A stretch of 64,000 nucleotides of DNA from Prostheceraeus crozeri (lineage: Eukaryota > Platyhelminthes > Polycladida > Euryleptidae), in assembly GCA_907163375.1 (NCBI GenBank), contig CAJQUW010003146.1:434001-498000 (forward strand). Direction: 5' to 3'. Below the pieces are notes generated by a model that saw nothing but the letters and a program-made list of their open reading frames with translations, made no database searches and was not told the DNA's origin. Of this stretch, positions 1 to 9,420 are shown piece by piece. The number at the start of each line of letters is the position of its first letter. Position 1 is the first letter of the stretch. Made by a program: the position numbers and the translations under genes.

Positions 1-819
1 ACTTTCTCTTTCTTATATTCACAAGTCATTAAAGTTTCTGGCACTGATCCTTGAATCTTTCTTGCAACGTCTTCAACACTTCTAATAACTTCAAATTGAT
101 TCTTTACTCGGATGCTCCTTTTTTGTAATGCATACAATGGCACGATTCTACATCGAAAATCAGTGACTTTCCTCTCCGAATTCCACCCACGTCCATTATA
201 CCAATACCTTGATGAGAATGTTGTTCTGGAATACCCTAAAATATGACTCAAATCCTTACCCAATACAAGAAGAACATGCTTCCCTTCCTTCAACAATTTT
301 GTTGACCCCTTTACGACTGGTCTGTAGAATTTATTCAACGTCAGCGTAAACAGATCATTTATTAGTTGAAACATTCTACCGACTTCCTTTTCTGTATTTT
401 GCAAGCTCATTGTGGGAACTTTAGAATCAAAAGTGGACGTTGCAAATGCCTTTTGAATTTTAATCATGTTTTGGACAGATGGTAGAGATGTTGAAAAAGG
501 ACGTAAGGTTAGATGATGAAAAGCCCATGTACCATATAGACTATTTTGAAATATGCGAAAGAATGTATGCGATGCCATATATGCGATGAATATTTTGAAA
601 TATATCATCCTTCTCTCGCACTTCTTTATGTAATTCAAAATAGTTGTTTTTTGGCAAACTGATATCGTTGTAATAAGTAATTTCAGTTAGAGCAACTTCA
701 TGGGGTCCATGCAGAGTAATTGGATTAGCGAATTCAACAGAGTATTGAGATGGTCTGTTGCCTGGGAATATCTTTGGGTTGCTATTGCTTGGAAGAATGA
801 TGTTGAAGTTAGTAGACAT
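1..819 (-). pseudogene. Penton-like minor capsid protein, frameshifted, runs off window
   Basis: The start is taken at the ATG at 819 (MSTNFN). The N-terminal domain has the motif LHGPHEVALTEI, which matches LHGDWEVALQDL in the homologous gene of element C (58986-59408). This family is the single jelly-roll penton/minor capsid protein of Polintons and adintoviruses. The frame closes at about 541, and the homologous reading frame continues uninterrupted in another frame from about 540 down to base 1, including an LLVLGKDLSHILGY-like segment. The break coincides with a 49-bp repeat (13-bp direct repeats at 542-554 and 591-603). The C-terminus lies outside the window. The family assignment is by domain pattern only. 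Confidence 0.72.
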
Positions 820-859
820 GTTGACCTCATGTATGTAAGAAGTCACATGTTATATTAGC

Positions 860-1951
860 TTAAAAGCTACGAGTGTCTCCCACCTCCACATTTTGCAGAT
901 TCTGGTGCGTTATCCAGCTATTGAATGAATCAGGATACCCTTTCCATTTAACTAGATATTTCCTTTGATTGCCATGACCTTTCCTCCTGATTATTTTATC
1001 AATCATATAGACCTCGTCACTTCTGTCTACTACTTGCAATTCATATGAGTAAAATTTTCCTTCAATTGGATTGCCATGGTAATCTATCAATTTGTGCATG
1101 ATAAGTCTAAATTTTCTATTTACTTCATCTACAAAAAAGCTCTTCTTCAGTCCAATTAGATAGATAAGCCTTCTCAAATGTAGACTTAACCTTCGAAATC
1201 CGAACTCTATCACCAACATTTATCTTCTTTTCATTGGAAATGTTTTCGCTTTCTTATCATACAATCGAAGCCATACATCCATTGCATTATCTGGGGTAGC
1301 ATCAACTGGTCGCATCTTAATAATACGATGATAGCTTTCATTGTAATTCTTAACAAGTTTCTGCAACTCATCTAGCCAAACATGTGTATTTTTTGCAGTA
1401 AAATAGCGCCAAATTTTTGTTTTCAATGTGCGATTGAACCTCTCAACCATGGCAGCTTTATAAGCACTTTTAACGCTAAACAATTCCACATTGTGACTTT
1501 TGAGAAGACTTCGAACATGAGAGTTCTCAAATTCCTTGCCTTGATCGGTCTGCATTCTTTGCGGAACACGCCCCTCATCGAAAATACTCTGAAAAGCCGC
1601 TTCAACTTCTGGTCCTCGTTTAGATTTCAGGGCACGTGCCCAAGCATAGCCAGATAAAATATCTATTACGGTTAAGATGTATTTATAGCCATCATTGTAC
1701 TGTGATATCTGTTGCATGTCAGCCAAGTCTGCTTGCCATTGACTATCTATATTGTAAACAACATATTTTCTCGTTGGAAATCGCTTTCTCGCATTTTTGT
1801 GAAGAGTGTAAGTCGGTTGACTCCTTAACCACTTCTTGACTTTCTCTATTCCCACACCTGCTGCACGAGCTAAAACCTCCGGACGACTGAAACTTGCGGG
1901 GTGATTTAAGTTGTAATAAATCTCCCTCAGCTTCACGGCTGTACTCATCAT
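860..1951 (-). pseudogene. INT: Retroviral-like integrase with chromodomain (Polinton INT), frameshifted
   Basis: The start is probably the double ATG at 1951, followed by an N-terminal helix-turn-helix-like region (IYYNLNHPASF...EKVKKWL). The rve core carries all three catalytic acids: Asp in WQADLADM, Asp in MQTDQGKEF and Glu in MVERFNRTLKTK. The core frame closes at 1220. The C-terminal SH3-like and chromodomain (LVKWKGYPDSFNSWI) lie in another frame, 860-1219, so at least one frameshift separates catalysis from the chromatin-reading tail. Such integrases insert the element and make the 6-bp target duplication. The closest relative in the window is element C's integrase (62703-63770). Confidence 0.9.
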
Positions 1952-2115
1952 CTTTGTTCTGATTTGCACGCGTATTACTCGCACAGCAACTGCTAACACA
2001 ATTGATATCAACCTCTATGCCCTCTTCTCCTTTACCTTCGAGCGCAGATTTCAAACAGCAGCAAAATTTTTGTAGCGACATGATATGAGAGAAGCAAGGT
2101 TTAATTCATATTTGC

Positions 2116-2766
2116 TTAATATTTACTATAATCCTTCCCAAGACGCATTGAGCGCCTGGTAGCTCTTTTTGGTTGAAGATCATCGGGATCATGAAGCTCT
2201 CGCTTGACCGCCATCGTGGGTGTTTTACTTTTTGATCCATCTTGCAAGTGACCCTTGTCCAACTCATTCACAGTCGGTCCTCCAATAATATTGTGAGGTA
2301 CATTTTGATCAGATAAAATTTTCTGAAAATATGACCACCCTTGTGGTGCACCTAGTTTCCGCCCTACATCTCTGACAGCATATTGTAGAAGGTCATCTAT
2401 GTGACTATTTCTAATAACATCACCAGTTGTTTCATCTATTATCTCCCCTCTCTCATTGAACTTCACAAGTGGATCAATGAAGTCAAATAATCGCTCAGCG
2501 CATACACGATATGGTCGAGGTGTTGACAAGGTTATAAATCGACGCAACTTGTCACGAATCTGTCGTCTCTCATCAATGTTTTCAGCTGCTAACTGCATTC
2601 GTCGATAGGGATCCTTAATCTTCTGAATTTCCATATCCTTTTGTGTTAGTTCCTTAAGTTGATTCGTAATAGGCTGATCTATATTTTTGACTTCCTGTGC
2701 ACTTTGTAATGTAGTCAATTGTACATACTCCTCTTGAGGAATGACTACCATCTTTGAATATGACAT
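2116..2766 (-). CDS. Polinton structural protein with N-terminal MVVIPQEEY motif, 216 aa
   Basis: Intact 216-residue frame starting with ATG. The N-terminus MVVIPQEEYVQL is followed by a charged helical stretch. Next comes a globular part with GEIIDETTGDVIRNSHIDDLL and GAPQGWSYFQKILSDQNVP, and a basic tail with KRATRRSMRLGK. This layout is typical of a conserved but functionally uncharacterised Polinton protein that is regularly found beside the integrase and ATPase genes and is presumed to be structural. It sits between the ATPase (3398-2805) and the integrase in the same orientation. No enzymatic motif is visible. The C-terminal basic segment could be a nuclear localisation or DNA-contact region (inference). 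Confidence 0.65.
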   Translation of the reverse strand: MSYSKMVVIPQEEYVQLTTLQSAQEVKNIDQPITNQLKELTQKDMEIQKIKDPYRRMQLAAENIDERRQIRDKLRRFITLSTPRPYRVCAERLFDFIDPLVKFNERGEIIDETTGDVIRNSHIDDLLQYAVRDVGRKLGAPQGWSYFQKILSDQNVPHNIIGGPTVNELDKGHLQDGSKSKTPTMAVKRELHDPDDLQPKRATRRSMRLGKDYSKY

Positions 2767-2804
2767 GTTTAAAATAATAAGGCAACAAAGTACATTGCTT
2801 AAAA

Positions 2805-3398
2805 CTAACTGTGAACCGAGAAAACTGTCATTGGTTCAACGGAATTAGGTATGATATTAGTTCGAAATCGAAGTCGTTCCGGACATTCCTGGGTTAGATC
2901 AATAAACAGATAGCCATGTGGTTTCTTTGTTACATCTTCATATATTTTTGAAAGAACTTTAGGTTGTTGAGGTAATATCTGTCTACTGAGATGATGTATC
3001 TGACTGCTGTCTCTTGGATTTTTAAATATTGCTAAATAATGTGTATTCAAACTCCTAGTTCTTTGCTCTTTCCCTCCATCAAAGATGTTTTGGGTGATAT
3101 AGATTATGAAGGCTTCCCTATGATGTGCTTTCACGCAATAGATCATCTAGCACAATAAAGTCACCTGCTTTGATGTTTTCAGTTGTCGGTACCCTTGCTT
3201 CACATCACAACCTTTCTGACGAAGTGCAGAATGCAAGTGTGGTTGTAATATACCATAATACCATTTAACTCTTTTAATTTCTTTATTAAACATCTCATTT
3301 CTAAATTGTAGTAATTGAGTTACAAAAGTAGTTTTACCAGACTGACTTGGACCGGCCACACACATTGTACGATCAGTGAATAGGCGAAAATCTGTCAT
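2805..3398 (-). pseudogene. ATP: FtsK/HerA-type genome-packaging ATPase, broken
   Basis: The start ATG at 3398 is preceded by an open AT-rich spacer. The Walker A motif GPSQSGKTTF is near residue 20. A Walker B-like strand (FIVLDDLL) is readable at about 3150-3170 in a different frame, followed by the C-terminal ATPase part in the 2805-3146 frame (HYLAIFKNPRDSSQI...LSRQI). At least two frame changes therefore break the gene. In Polintons this ATPase pumps DNA into the capsid. The remnants are collinear and closely spaced, so this is one damaged gene and not several. A spliced gene with short introns is the alternative, but I see no convincing splice sites. Confidence 0.82.
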
Positions 3399-3506
3399 TC
3401 TGAAATTTCAAAAGCTTTAAAGACTAGCACCCACCAGTTTGCTTAGAATAAAACAAGTCATGTTCCATAACAACTTTATTTACATTTAGAAACTTTCATT
3501 TCACAT

Positions 3507-4253
3507 TCACAGCATTTGTGCTTCCTCATCAATGTCAGCATTAAAATAACTTTTCGCGTAAATTTGAGCATCTTGGCGCTTCAATTTCAACTTAACACTC
3601 CCTTCCTTGGATTTTCGTCCCCGCTTTTTGCATTCTTCAGCATCCTTCCCATCTTTTGAATTAGGTTTATTGATGGTGATTAGGCACTTATCAATCGGCA
3701 TTGGCTCATAAACCAACTGTAGAACTTTCATTTGTAACGATGCCACTTTTCCGGTTGAGCCGTGAGCACCAAAGTATAGTCCGTTGACGTGTATTAAACC
3801 CATGTATCGTCCGCGCTTCAGATCATCACACTCCATTGTATTTCCAAGTAGATCGAATGCTTGAAAGTGATCGGACAATTTCAGGAATAGTGTATCGAAC
3901 TCGGGTAATTCCTTATAGCCAATTCCTTCCTCTAACGCCTTCCTCCAATGTGCAGGAGCACTTTCGGGCAACTCAACGCATTCCTTCGCCAAAGAGTCGA
4001 TGGTTTTGAGTATCATCTGCTGCCATTTCGGAAAGGTCACTCACATTTGTCTCATGTTGCTATATCCAGATGAAGACATACCATTACTGTGGAAAAATGG
4101 AACTTGAAGGTAGAAACCATCGTCACCATAGCTCAACGTTTGGAAGTAAAAGGTATTTCCAATCCCTTGAACCTTCCCTGTCGGTCGGAATTTTAAGAGA
4201 TCGCGTTCAAATGAGTCGCTCTCCTCTCTAACTATATACATTCTTTGAGACAT
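3507..4253 (-). pseudogene. Probable OB-fold single-stranded DNA-binding protein, frameshifted
   Basis: Two abutting frames: 4041-4253 (starting MSQRMYIVREE, with TFYFQTLSYGDDGFYLQVPFF) and 3507-4040 (with GRYMGLIHVNGLYFGAHGST and ASLQMKVLQLVYEPMPI). The paired beta-strand pattern ending in an LQ-rich strand looks like an OB fold, and a basic tail (KKRGRKSKEG, KLKLKRQ) follows. I infer an SSB-like replication protein; I cannot prove it from sequence alone. A TATATAAG box lies about 85 bp upstream on the minus strand (4341-4350), and an AATAAA follows the stop (minus strand, about 3470-3476). The junction at 4040/4041 is a single frame change. Confidence 0.5.
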
Positions 4254-4340
4254 AATTCAAAGTTATACTTATTCGAAGCTTTTCAACCACTGGCGATGAG
4301 TGATAGCTTGAAAGTGATTAAAGAGTACAAGCGCGTCTCT

Positions 4341-4350
4341 CTTATATACA
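4341..4350 (-). promoter_or_regulatory. TATA box of the SSB-like gene
   Basis: The minus strand reads TATATAAG about 85 bp before the ATG at 4253. This is a canonical polymerase II TATA element in the gap between two genes. Confidence 0.55.
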
Positions 4351-4402
4351 TATTCACATGAGTCATCAATCAATGATGACGTGTCACTCCATGATTCGTC
4401 GT

Positions 4403-4795
4403 CTACAGCAACACTGCGGCACCTGCCACAACTTTCCCTAGTGGACTGTTGAGTACATTGTAAATGCTGTTTCCAATATCATTCAACATATTCAAAAACC
4501 CACCACCTCCACGCTGAACCAAGTTCCGCCTTTTCGTATCACTGCTTCTTGGATTTGAAAATTTTTTAATGTTGTTCAGAGAATCAGAACTCAATAAAGG
4601 CTTGTATATTGGGAGGCATTTGTGTATTGCAAAAGCCAAATCACGGATGAAATCATCACTTGAGTTTTGAATTAATTTGCACTTAATTTTATTATTTCGC
4701 ATGGTGTTTAACTTTCGCAACGCCTTCTTAAACTGACTTGAAGGTCTAAAAGAACCATTCTTCCGAGAAAGAGATGCCTTTCTTTTTGCAGTCAT
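4403..4795 (-). CDS. Basic core/minor capsid protein with hydrophobic C-terminus (pVI/pX-like)
   Basis: The frame is open further upstream, but MTAKRKASLSRKNG at 4795 is the more likely start: it is preceded by AATAAAA and begins the basic region. The protein is about 130 aa. The N-terminus is lysine/arginine-rich, then comes the segment KRRNLVQRGGGGFLNML, and the end is a small hydrophobic helix (GKVVAGAAVLL). Polintons and adintoviruses regularly encode such proteins with a KRxxLVQKGGG-type processing or membrane-active motif, and by analogy with adenovirus core or lytic proteins they pack DNA or disrupt membranes. The GG-rich stretch could be a site for the element's protease (inference). 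The frame is intact. Confidence 0.6.
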   Translation of the reverse strand: MTAKRKASLSRKNGSFRPSSQFKKALRKLNTMRNNKIKCKLIQNSSDDFIRDLAFAIHKCLPIYKPLLSSDSLNNIKKFSNPRSSDTKRRNLVQRGGGGFLNMLNDIGNSIYNVLNSPLGKVVAGAAVLL

Positions 4796-4861
4796 TTTTA
4801 TTATGATAAAAGCAAAGCATTTATGAAAATATACATTTTTGCTTAGTTCCATACAACAAAG

Positions 4862-5473
4862 TCAAACGGTAACAGATGGTAGGTCGTAATCATCAACATC
4901 ACTCAAGGTCTGAGTCGTTGCAGTTATAAGCTGTTCTATATCACACACTAAATCCTTTGATAGAGGACAGCATGAACAGCATGGTTTTGAAGCGAAGACT
5001 TTTAAAAGATTAGCATAGTATGCTCTGAACTTGATTATATCCCGCTCATCTTGCACTTCCACGTTGACACTCATCGACGGGAGTCCGGCAAACATGTCCA
5101 CTTTGAATTTGCCACCATTTTCCTCATAGTGGCTAAATGTGATTATACCATGCAAGCAAGTCTTCAATTTCCGTGTTCTGATTTCACAATAGCAACGAGA
5201 ACTCCATGGAATAGCTTCCGTCAAACTCAGAGGTTTGAACACTTCATCGAGCCAAAATCTTAGTACTCGCGTAAGGGCATTGGTCAATGTCCTCATAAAG
5301 AGTTTCTGAAGTTCAATATCATCTTCACAGTGGTAGAATGTGACAATATCCTCCATCAGATCTATAAGATCAGCTTTGTAACCAATAACATCATTTGCAG
5401 AGTAGAAAATCTTGCTAGTAAACAGATTGTCTTTGTGAATAATTGAAACAGGAATGATTGTGGTAAATGGCAT
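4862..5473 (-). CDS. Unrecognised 203-aa protein of element A
   Basis: Intact frame from the ATG at 5473 (MPFTTIIPVSII). I do not recognise the family. Visible features are a mostly alpha/beta globular composition, a cysteine cluster near residue 170 (CCSCCPLSKDLVCDIEQL) and an acidic tail (SDVDDYDLPSVTV). A clear TATA box (TATAAAAG on the minus strand, 5528-5535) lies about 55-60 bp upstream, so the gene has its own promoter. It sits between the core protein and the UBA-RING gene at the end of the element where adintoviruses keep accessory, often host-derived, regulators. A role in host interaction is possible, but no sequence motif supports one directly. Confidence 0.55.
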   Translation of the reverse strand: MPFTTIIPVSIIHKDNLFTSKIFYSANDVIGYKADLIDLMEDIVTFYHCEDDIELQKLFMRTLTNALTRVLRFWLDEVFKPLSLTEAIPWSSRCYCEIRTRKLKTCLHGIITFSHYEENGGKFKVDMFAGLPSMSVNVEVQDERDIIKFRAYYANLLKVFASKPCCSCCPLSKDLVCDIEQLITATTQTLSDVDDYDLPSVTV

Positions 5474-5527
5474 GTTTATTAATGTCTACAATCCTCAACA
5501 AGTATGATTGAAATAGAAGTGTGATAA

Positions 5528-5537
5528 CCTTTTATAC
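5528..5537 (-). promoter_or_regulatory. TATA box for the 203-aa gene
   Basis: The minus strand reads GTATAAAAGG about 60 bp before the ATG at 5473, a near-perfect TATA element. Confidence 0.6.
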
Positions 5538-5583
5538 AAAAGCTGCACAATAGCAACCAATCACAGACACACATGATGACTCA

Positions 5584-6087
5584 TCATGAACGATATACAT
5601 TGACTGTTGAAATTATTTCTCCATCACAAAGGGGACAAAATATAGTTTCCAAGGGTACATAACATGTAGAACACATAACAAAATGAGAACATGGAAACAA
5701 GAGAAGGGATCTTTCCCGTTGAAAACGCCTAATGCAGTTCCGTTCACATAATAATTTAAACGTCTCTATTTCTAATTTCTTTCTGAAGTCACTTTCACTG
5801 TTAGAGCATTTCGATAGATCAGTTGAGGGTTTCACTTCTTTTATCTCCGTTTCAGATAGTTCCAATTCCATCCTTCTAATTTCACTGTCTTTGAAATGTA
5901 GCATTGAGAAATCATCTATCCAACTACGATCCAAATTGTAATTCGTGGCATGCTCATCCAGATCCATTAGTCGTTCAACTAAATCGCCAGCTTTGATATT
6001 TTCATTTAGATTTGTAACAGTTTCTATAGCCTTTAGCGAATAACCAAGGTCTCTTGCAACAATCCATGAAATTGGGAGGCTAACCAT
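5584..6087 (-). CDS. UBA-RING protein resembling the C-terminal half of an IAP
   Basis: The ATG at 6087 follows a TATAAATA box (6103-6110, minus strand). Residues about 10-50 (DLGYSLKAIETVTNLNENIK...LVERLMDL) look like the UBA domain of IAP proteins. The C-terminal 50 residues are a RING finger: C-x-CIRR, then FPCSHFVMCSTCY, then CPLCDGEI, ending STVNVYRS, which mirrors the invariant C-terminal tail of cellular IAPs. No BIR domain is present. Such proteins are E3 ubiquitin ligases that curb apoptosis or modulate NF-kB-type signalling. In an adintovirus-like element this would be a captured host gene used against cell death (inference). Intact, 167 aa. Confidence 0.8.
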   Translation of the reverse strand: MVSLPISWIVARDLGYSLKAIETVTNLNENIKAGDLVERLMDLDEHATNYNLDRSWIDDFSMLHFKDSEIRRMELELSETEIKEVKPSTDLSKCSNSESDFRKKLEIETFKLLCERNCIRRFQRERSLLLFPCSHFVMCSTCYVPLETIFCPLCDGEIISTVNVYRS

Positions 6088-6102
6088 CAAGCAACTTCCA
6101 CG

Positions 6103-6110
6103 TATTTATA
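6103..6110 (-). promoter_or_regulatory. TATA box of the UBA-RING gene
   Basis: The minus strand reads TATAAATA about 15-20 bp before the ATG at 6087. Confidence 0.5.
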
Positions 6111-6474
6111 ACTTAACCTAGTTATGAAAATAAATAAAATTGTCATCATAGTCACAATGGTCACAATTGTCGCATTTGAGCAAGCAGTCTCAAAACAAAC
6201 AACTATCTATTCAAGTTCCGAAATAAATGTTCGCATCCCTGTTCTAATTCACTCACTTTAATTCAATCTCGGAACAGGCTGTTACAACCCCAGTACACAA
6301 TTGATTGTACCGAACCTCGAAACATGAACTCAAATTCAAATCCCAATCGGAAAGCGGTTCCTATTCACATGATCAGAACGCGGTTCGAATTCAAATGTTC
6401 ATATTTACATGTTTGGAACGCCATGTTCGCATCCTCGTTTAAATCCTCACTTTTTGCGTTCACATTATTAACTA
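6111..6474. other. Non-coding spacer between element A and the Tc1-like cluster
   Basis: No open frame. The stretch repeats GGAAC/GTTCC- and TCAAATTC-type words, for example around 6300-6400, which could be part of element A's terminal region. No inverted partner is available in the window. Confidence 0.3.
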
Positions 6475-7590
6475 CTAACATTATCTCAGATCATTAACAA
6501 CAAAGATCAGATCATTAAGATAAGAGACGAAAATCTAGTGAACGTAGTTCACGAATCTCACATCAATAAAAGACACCGCAAATCAGCACAATCAGAATTA
6601 TTGTAGTCATGTCAAGACAACGCATTTCTGTAGAAGACAATCAACGGATCGTAGATTGTTGTAATCGTCAAGATGATTATTTCGTGCTTGCTGATGCTCT
6701 TACAATCAATAGACGAACTGCATGTTCAATTATTCGACGATATCTTAGGGACGGTCATGTCGTGAGAAGACGCAGAGGTCCAAATCACGTAGTTGTTGAT
6801 GATGAGATGAGAAACACAGTAGTATCTATCGTTGAAGATCACACGGAATACACTGTAGATCAGATAAATCAAGAATTGAAGTTGCGGTTGTCCAACAAAA
6901 GGCACGTATGCAACAATACGATATCCAATATATTGCACTGTCGGTTAATAAAATTGAAATTGACTCGTGATCCACCGGCACAACCCAATACGATCCTTAC
7001 GAGGCGAGAGAGCTATTCGAGTTGTCAATGCTCGTGGAGGTGTCCATATGTCGGTCATCTTCGCTGTGTCCCAAGTAATTGGTTTGATTCATCACGAATT
7101 TGTTGAGGGTGGATTCAGAAGTATCAATGTCTCCTCTCAAGTTGCTCAAACATGCTCGCTTCGAAGTGTCTTTTTTATTTTCGATAATGCACCATCACAC
7201 AATCATGCACAAGAAGCTGCACTCCAAGTTGGTCACCATGTTATGTTTCAACCTCCTTACTCGCCTTTTCTGAATATATGTGAAAGCTGCTTCTCGATCT
7301 GGAAGGCTGCATTCAAACGTTCGATGGCTGAAGTGCGGGATCAGCTTCTGACTCAACAATATGCGAGCAGGATGGCAACGATGATGCAAATCGCTGCAAT
7401 GACACTTCCTAAAGTTCAGAATTTGAGCTCTCACTTGCTCTCAGTTCTCCCGAAGTGTATTCGTGAAGAAGACATTCTAGCATTTTAGTTATCATAAATA
7501 TACATGCTAGAGTATTTTTGAATAAGATGTCGGATTTTTCTTTGTCTTTACTATCTTTGCTATCAGACAAAACCATGTTTTTATCCGACA
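6475..7590 (+). mobile_element. Tc1/mariner-superfamily (DDE_3) transposon copy 1, deleted
   Basis: The copy starts with a 5' leader (ATCTCAGATCATTAACAACA near 6486) that recurs inverted at about 8930-9010 before copy 2. It contains the transposase pseudogene 6609-7488. The 3' flank near 7500-7690 is also mirrored beside copy 2 (about 8000-8450). The two copies are convergent. Confidence 0.7.
6609..7488 (+). pseudogene. DDE_3 (Tc1/IS630-type) transposase, internally deleted
   Basis: The N-terminal part (from MSRQRISVEDN) is a helix-turn-helix domain that binds the transposon ends, with a basic stretch HVVRRRRGPNH. The downstream frame carries GLIHHEFVEGGF, the second catalytic aspartate in FIFDNAPSHN and the catalytic glutamate in NICESCFSIWKAAF. 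The first catalytic aspartate region is missing: at about 6985-7010 the N-terminal domain jumps to a segment just after it, and the frame changes. A second lesion lies after VEGGF. The copy is not functional. The family is widespread in aquatic invertebrates and fish. Confidence 0.8.
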
Positions 7591-7619
7591 TCGATGCATT
7601 TCGCTAACACAAGCAGGTG

Positions 7620-8070
7620 CATGCACGGTATCTTCACGGAATCAATCAACATTAGGTTGCAATGAGTCCTCCCTCGAATCACATATCATGGCTAGTCTAC
7701 ACCTTTTCCAGATCAATAAGCGTAAACTTAAAATCATTTGAAGGAATCTCAAATCAATTGCAAACGACACATCTCGGATCAACAAGCGGAGTTCTCAGAT
7801 CATTTAGCGCAGATATCTGAAATCAATTGAATTTGAAATCTCAAATCAATTGAATCATTCTTTTTTTCAATAATCACATTCGAAAATCAAAAAAAGACGA
7901 TGGAAGGCTCTCCATCAAAATTCAAATTCAGTTGTTCATTTCAATAATGCGATGCTATACAGACTTGTTAGAAGTCTGTGATAAACTCCCGGTTGGAAAT
8001 ATATGTTAGACTGGCCATATTTCGAGAGGACTCATAGCAACCGAATGTTGATTGATTCCGTGAACATACC
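7620..8070. repeat. Imperfect hairpin-forming inverted repeat
   Basis: 7630-7690 (CACGGAATCAATCAACATT...) is matched inverted at 8005-8060, so the 450-bp region between the two transposase copies could fold back on itself. This is the meeting point of the 3' flanks of copies 1 and 2. Confidence 0.6.
7700..8010 (+). repeat. Left arm of about 310-bp inverted repeat (partner 9105-9420)
   Basis: ACACCTTTTCCAGATCAATA at 7700 is mirrored at about 9395-9420, and matching continues past the AATCAAAAAAAGACGATGGA segment to about 8010/9105. The arms enclose transposase copy 2. They look like long terminal inverted repeats built from short ATCAATTG/TGATTT words. Confidence 0.7.
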
Positions 8071-8441
8071 GAACACGTACCTGCTTTTGGCAACGAAGTG
8101 TATTGATGTTGCTATGCATCGGACCTTTGATTTCTTCAAAAGAACCAATGCTAACAAATTCAAGTTTTTATTATGAGAGTTGTTGCAAGAATCACGCTGA
8201 GACGCTATCAATAAGATAGCGGATTATCTGTGCACAGTGTGAACTTTTCCTCGATCTGAGTAAAACTATTTGAATATACTTAAGCTAAAGATTTTTATGA
8301 AACAGACGTAAAGAACGATTTTAATGCCCTTTCAGGTCCATTGTTTTATTGTCATTCAGCAATACTTACCCATTAGTGAAGACAAAGAAAAATCCGACAT
8401 CTTATTCAAAAATTGTAACTTCAAAATTACATTCATCAAAA

Positions 8442-8876
8442 CTAAAATGTTAGAGTGTCTTCTTCACGAATACACTTCGGGAGAACTGAAAGCAAGTGAG
8501 AGTTCAAATTCTGAACTTTGGGAAGTGTCACAGCAGCGATTGATTGCTCAGCGATTTGCATCATCGTTGCCATCCTGTTTGCATGTTGTTGGGTTAGAAG
8601 CTGATCCCGCACTTCAGCCATCGAACGTTTGAATGCAGCAGCCTTCACATATATTCAGAAAAGGAGAGTAAGGAGGTTGAAACATAACATGGTGACCAAC
8701 TTGGAGTGTAGCTTCTAGTGCATGATTGTGTGATGGTGCATTATCGAAAATAAAAAAGACATTGCGACCCGCGAGCATACTTGAGGAAGTTGTGAGGAAG
8801 GCATTGAATAGATTACTCATGAATCCACCCTCAACAAATTCGTGATGAATTAAGCCAATGCGTTGTCTTGACATGA
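8442..8876 (-). pseudogene. DDE_3 transposase copy 2, deletion derivative
   Basis: Minus-strand relic of the same transposase as 6609-7488. It begins MSRQRI and jumps directly to GLIHHEFVEGGF, so the DNA-binding domain and the first catalytic aspartate are cleanly removed. It keeps FIFDNAPSHN and PYSPFLNICEG, then a frame change leads to AAAFKRSMAEVRDQLL and the C-terminus ending CIREEDTLTF. It lies inside the inverted repeat arms 7700-8010 and 9105-9420. This is the kind of internally deleted non-autonomous derivative expected of this superfamily. Confidence 0.75.
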
Positions 8877-9104
8877 CTGCAATAATTCTGATTGTGTTGA
8901 TTTGCGATGTCTTCTATTGATGTGAGATTCATGACTCCCGTTCACTGGATCTCCGTCTCTTATCTTGTTGATCTGATCTTTGTTGTTAATGATCTGAGAT
9001 AATAATCCTATTGAACTGAGAATCGCAACACTATTGAAATGAGAATTCTATTGAAATTAGATGCCTGCAGATGATTTGAGAATTAAGCTTATTGATTTGG
9101 AAAA

Positions 9105-9420
9105 GGTGTAATACATATTTTCAACCGGCATTTTTCAACAGATAAATTCTTTTTTTATCGCTGATATTCAACAGGTCTGTATAATATCGCATTATTGAAA
9201 TGAACAATTGAATTTGCATTTTGATAGAGAGCATTCCATCGTCTTCTTTTGATTTTCGAATGTGATTATTGAAAAAAAGAATGATTCAATCGATTTGAGA
9301 TTTCAAATTCAATTGATTTGAGATATTTGCGCTTATTGATCTGAGATGTGTTGTTTTCAATTGATATGAGATTCTTTCAAATGATTTTAAGTTAACGCTT
9401 ATTGATCTGGAAAAGGTGTA
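9105..9420 (-). repeat. Right arm of about 310-bp inverted repeat (partner 7700-8010)
   Basis: Inverted match to 7700-8010, ending with TTATTGATCTGGAAAAGGTG at about 9397. The outer boundary abuts the remains of the reverse-transcriptase element that begins near 9720. No target duplication was identified. Confidence 0.65.

Larger units (their letters stand above)
1..6110 (-). mobile_element. Element A: Polinton/adintovirus-like element, left part outside the window
   Basis: Minus-strand gene block with the hallmark Polinton set: rve integrase with chromodomain, FtsK/HerA-type packaging ATPase, penton-like protein, core-type basic protein and a host-derived RING gene. The penton frame is still open at base 1, so the element runs off the left edge, and DNA polymerase, protease and major capsid genes would be expected there. 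I find no terminal inverted repeat; the right limit near 6110 is only where coding stops. Frameshifts in the penton, integrase, ATPase and SSB-like genes indicate an inactive copy. Its genes are visibly less AT-rich than those of Polinton B, so it is a separate lineage. Confidence 0.85.

Noticed and set aside
1382-1839. Plus-strand frames opposite the element A integrase
   Set aside because: Antisense shadows of a well-supported integrase.
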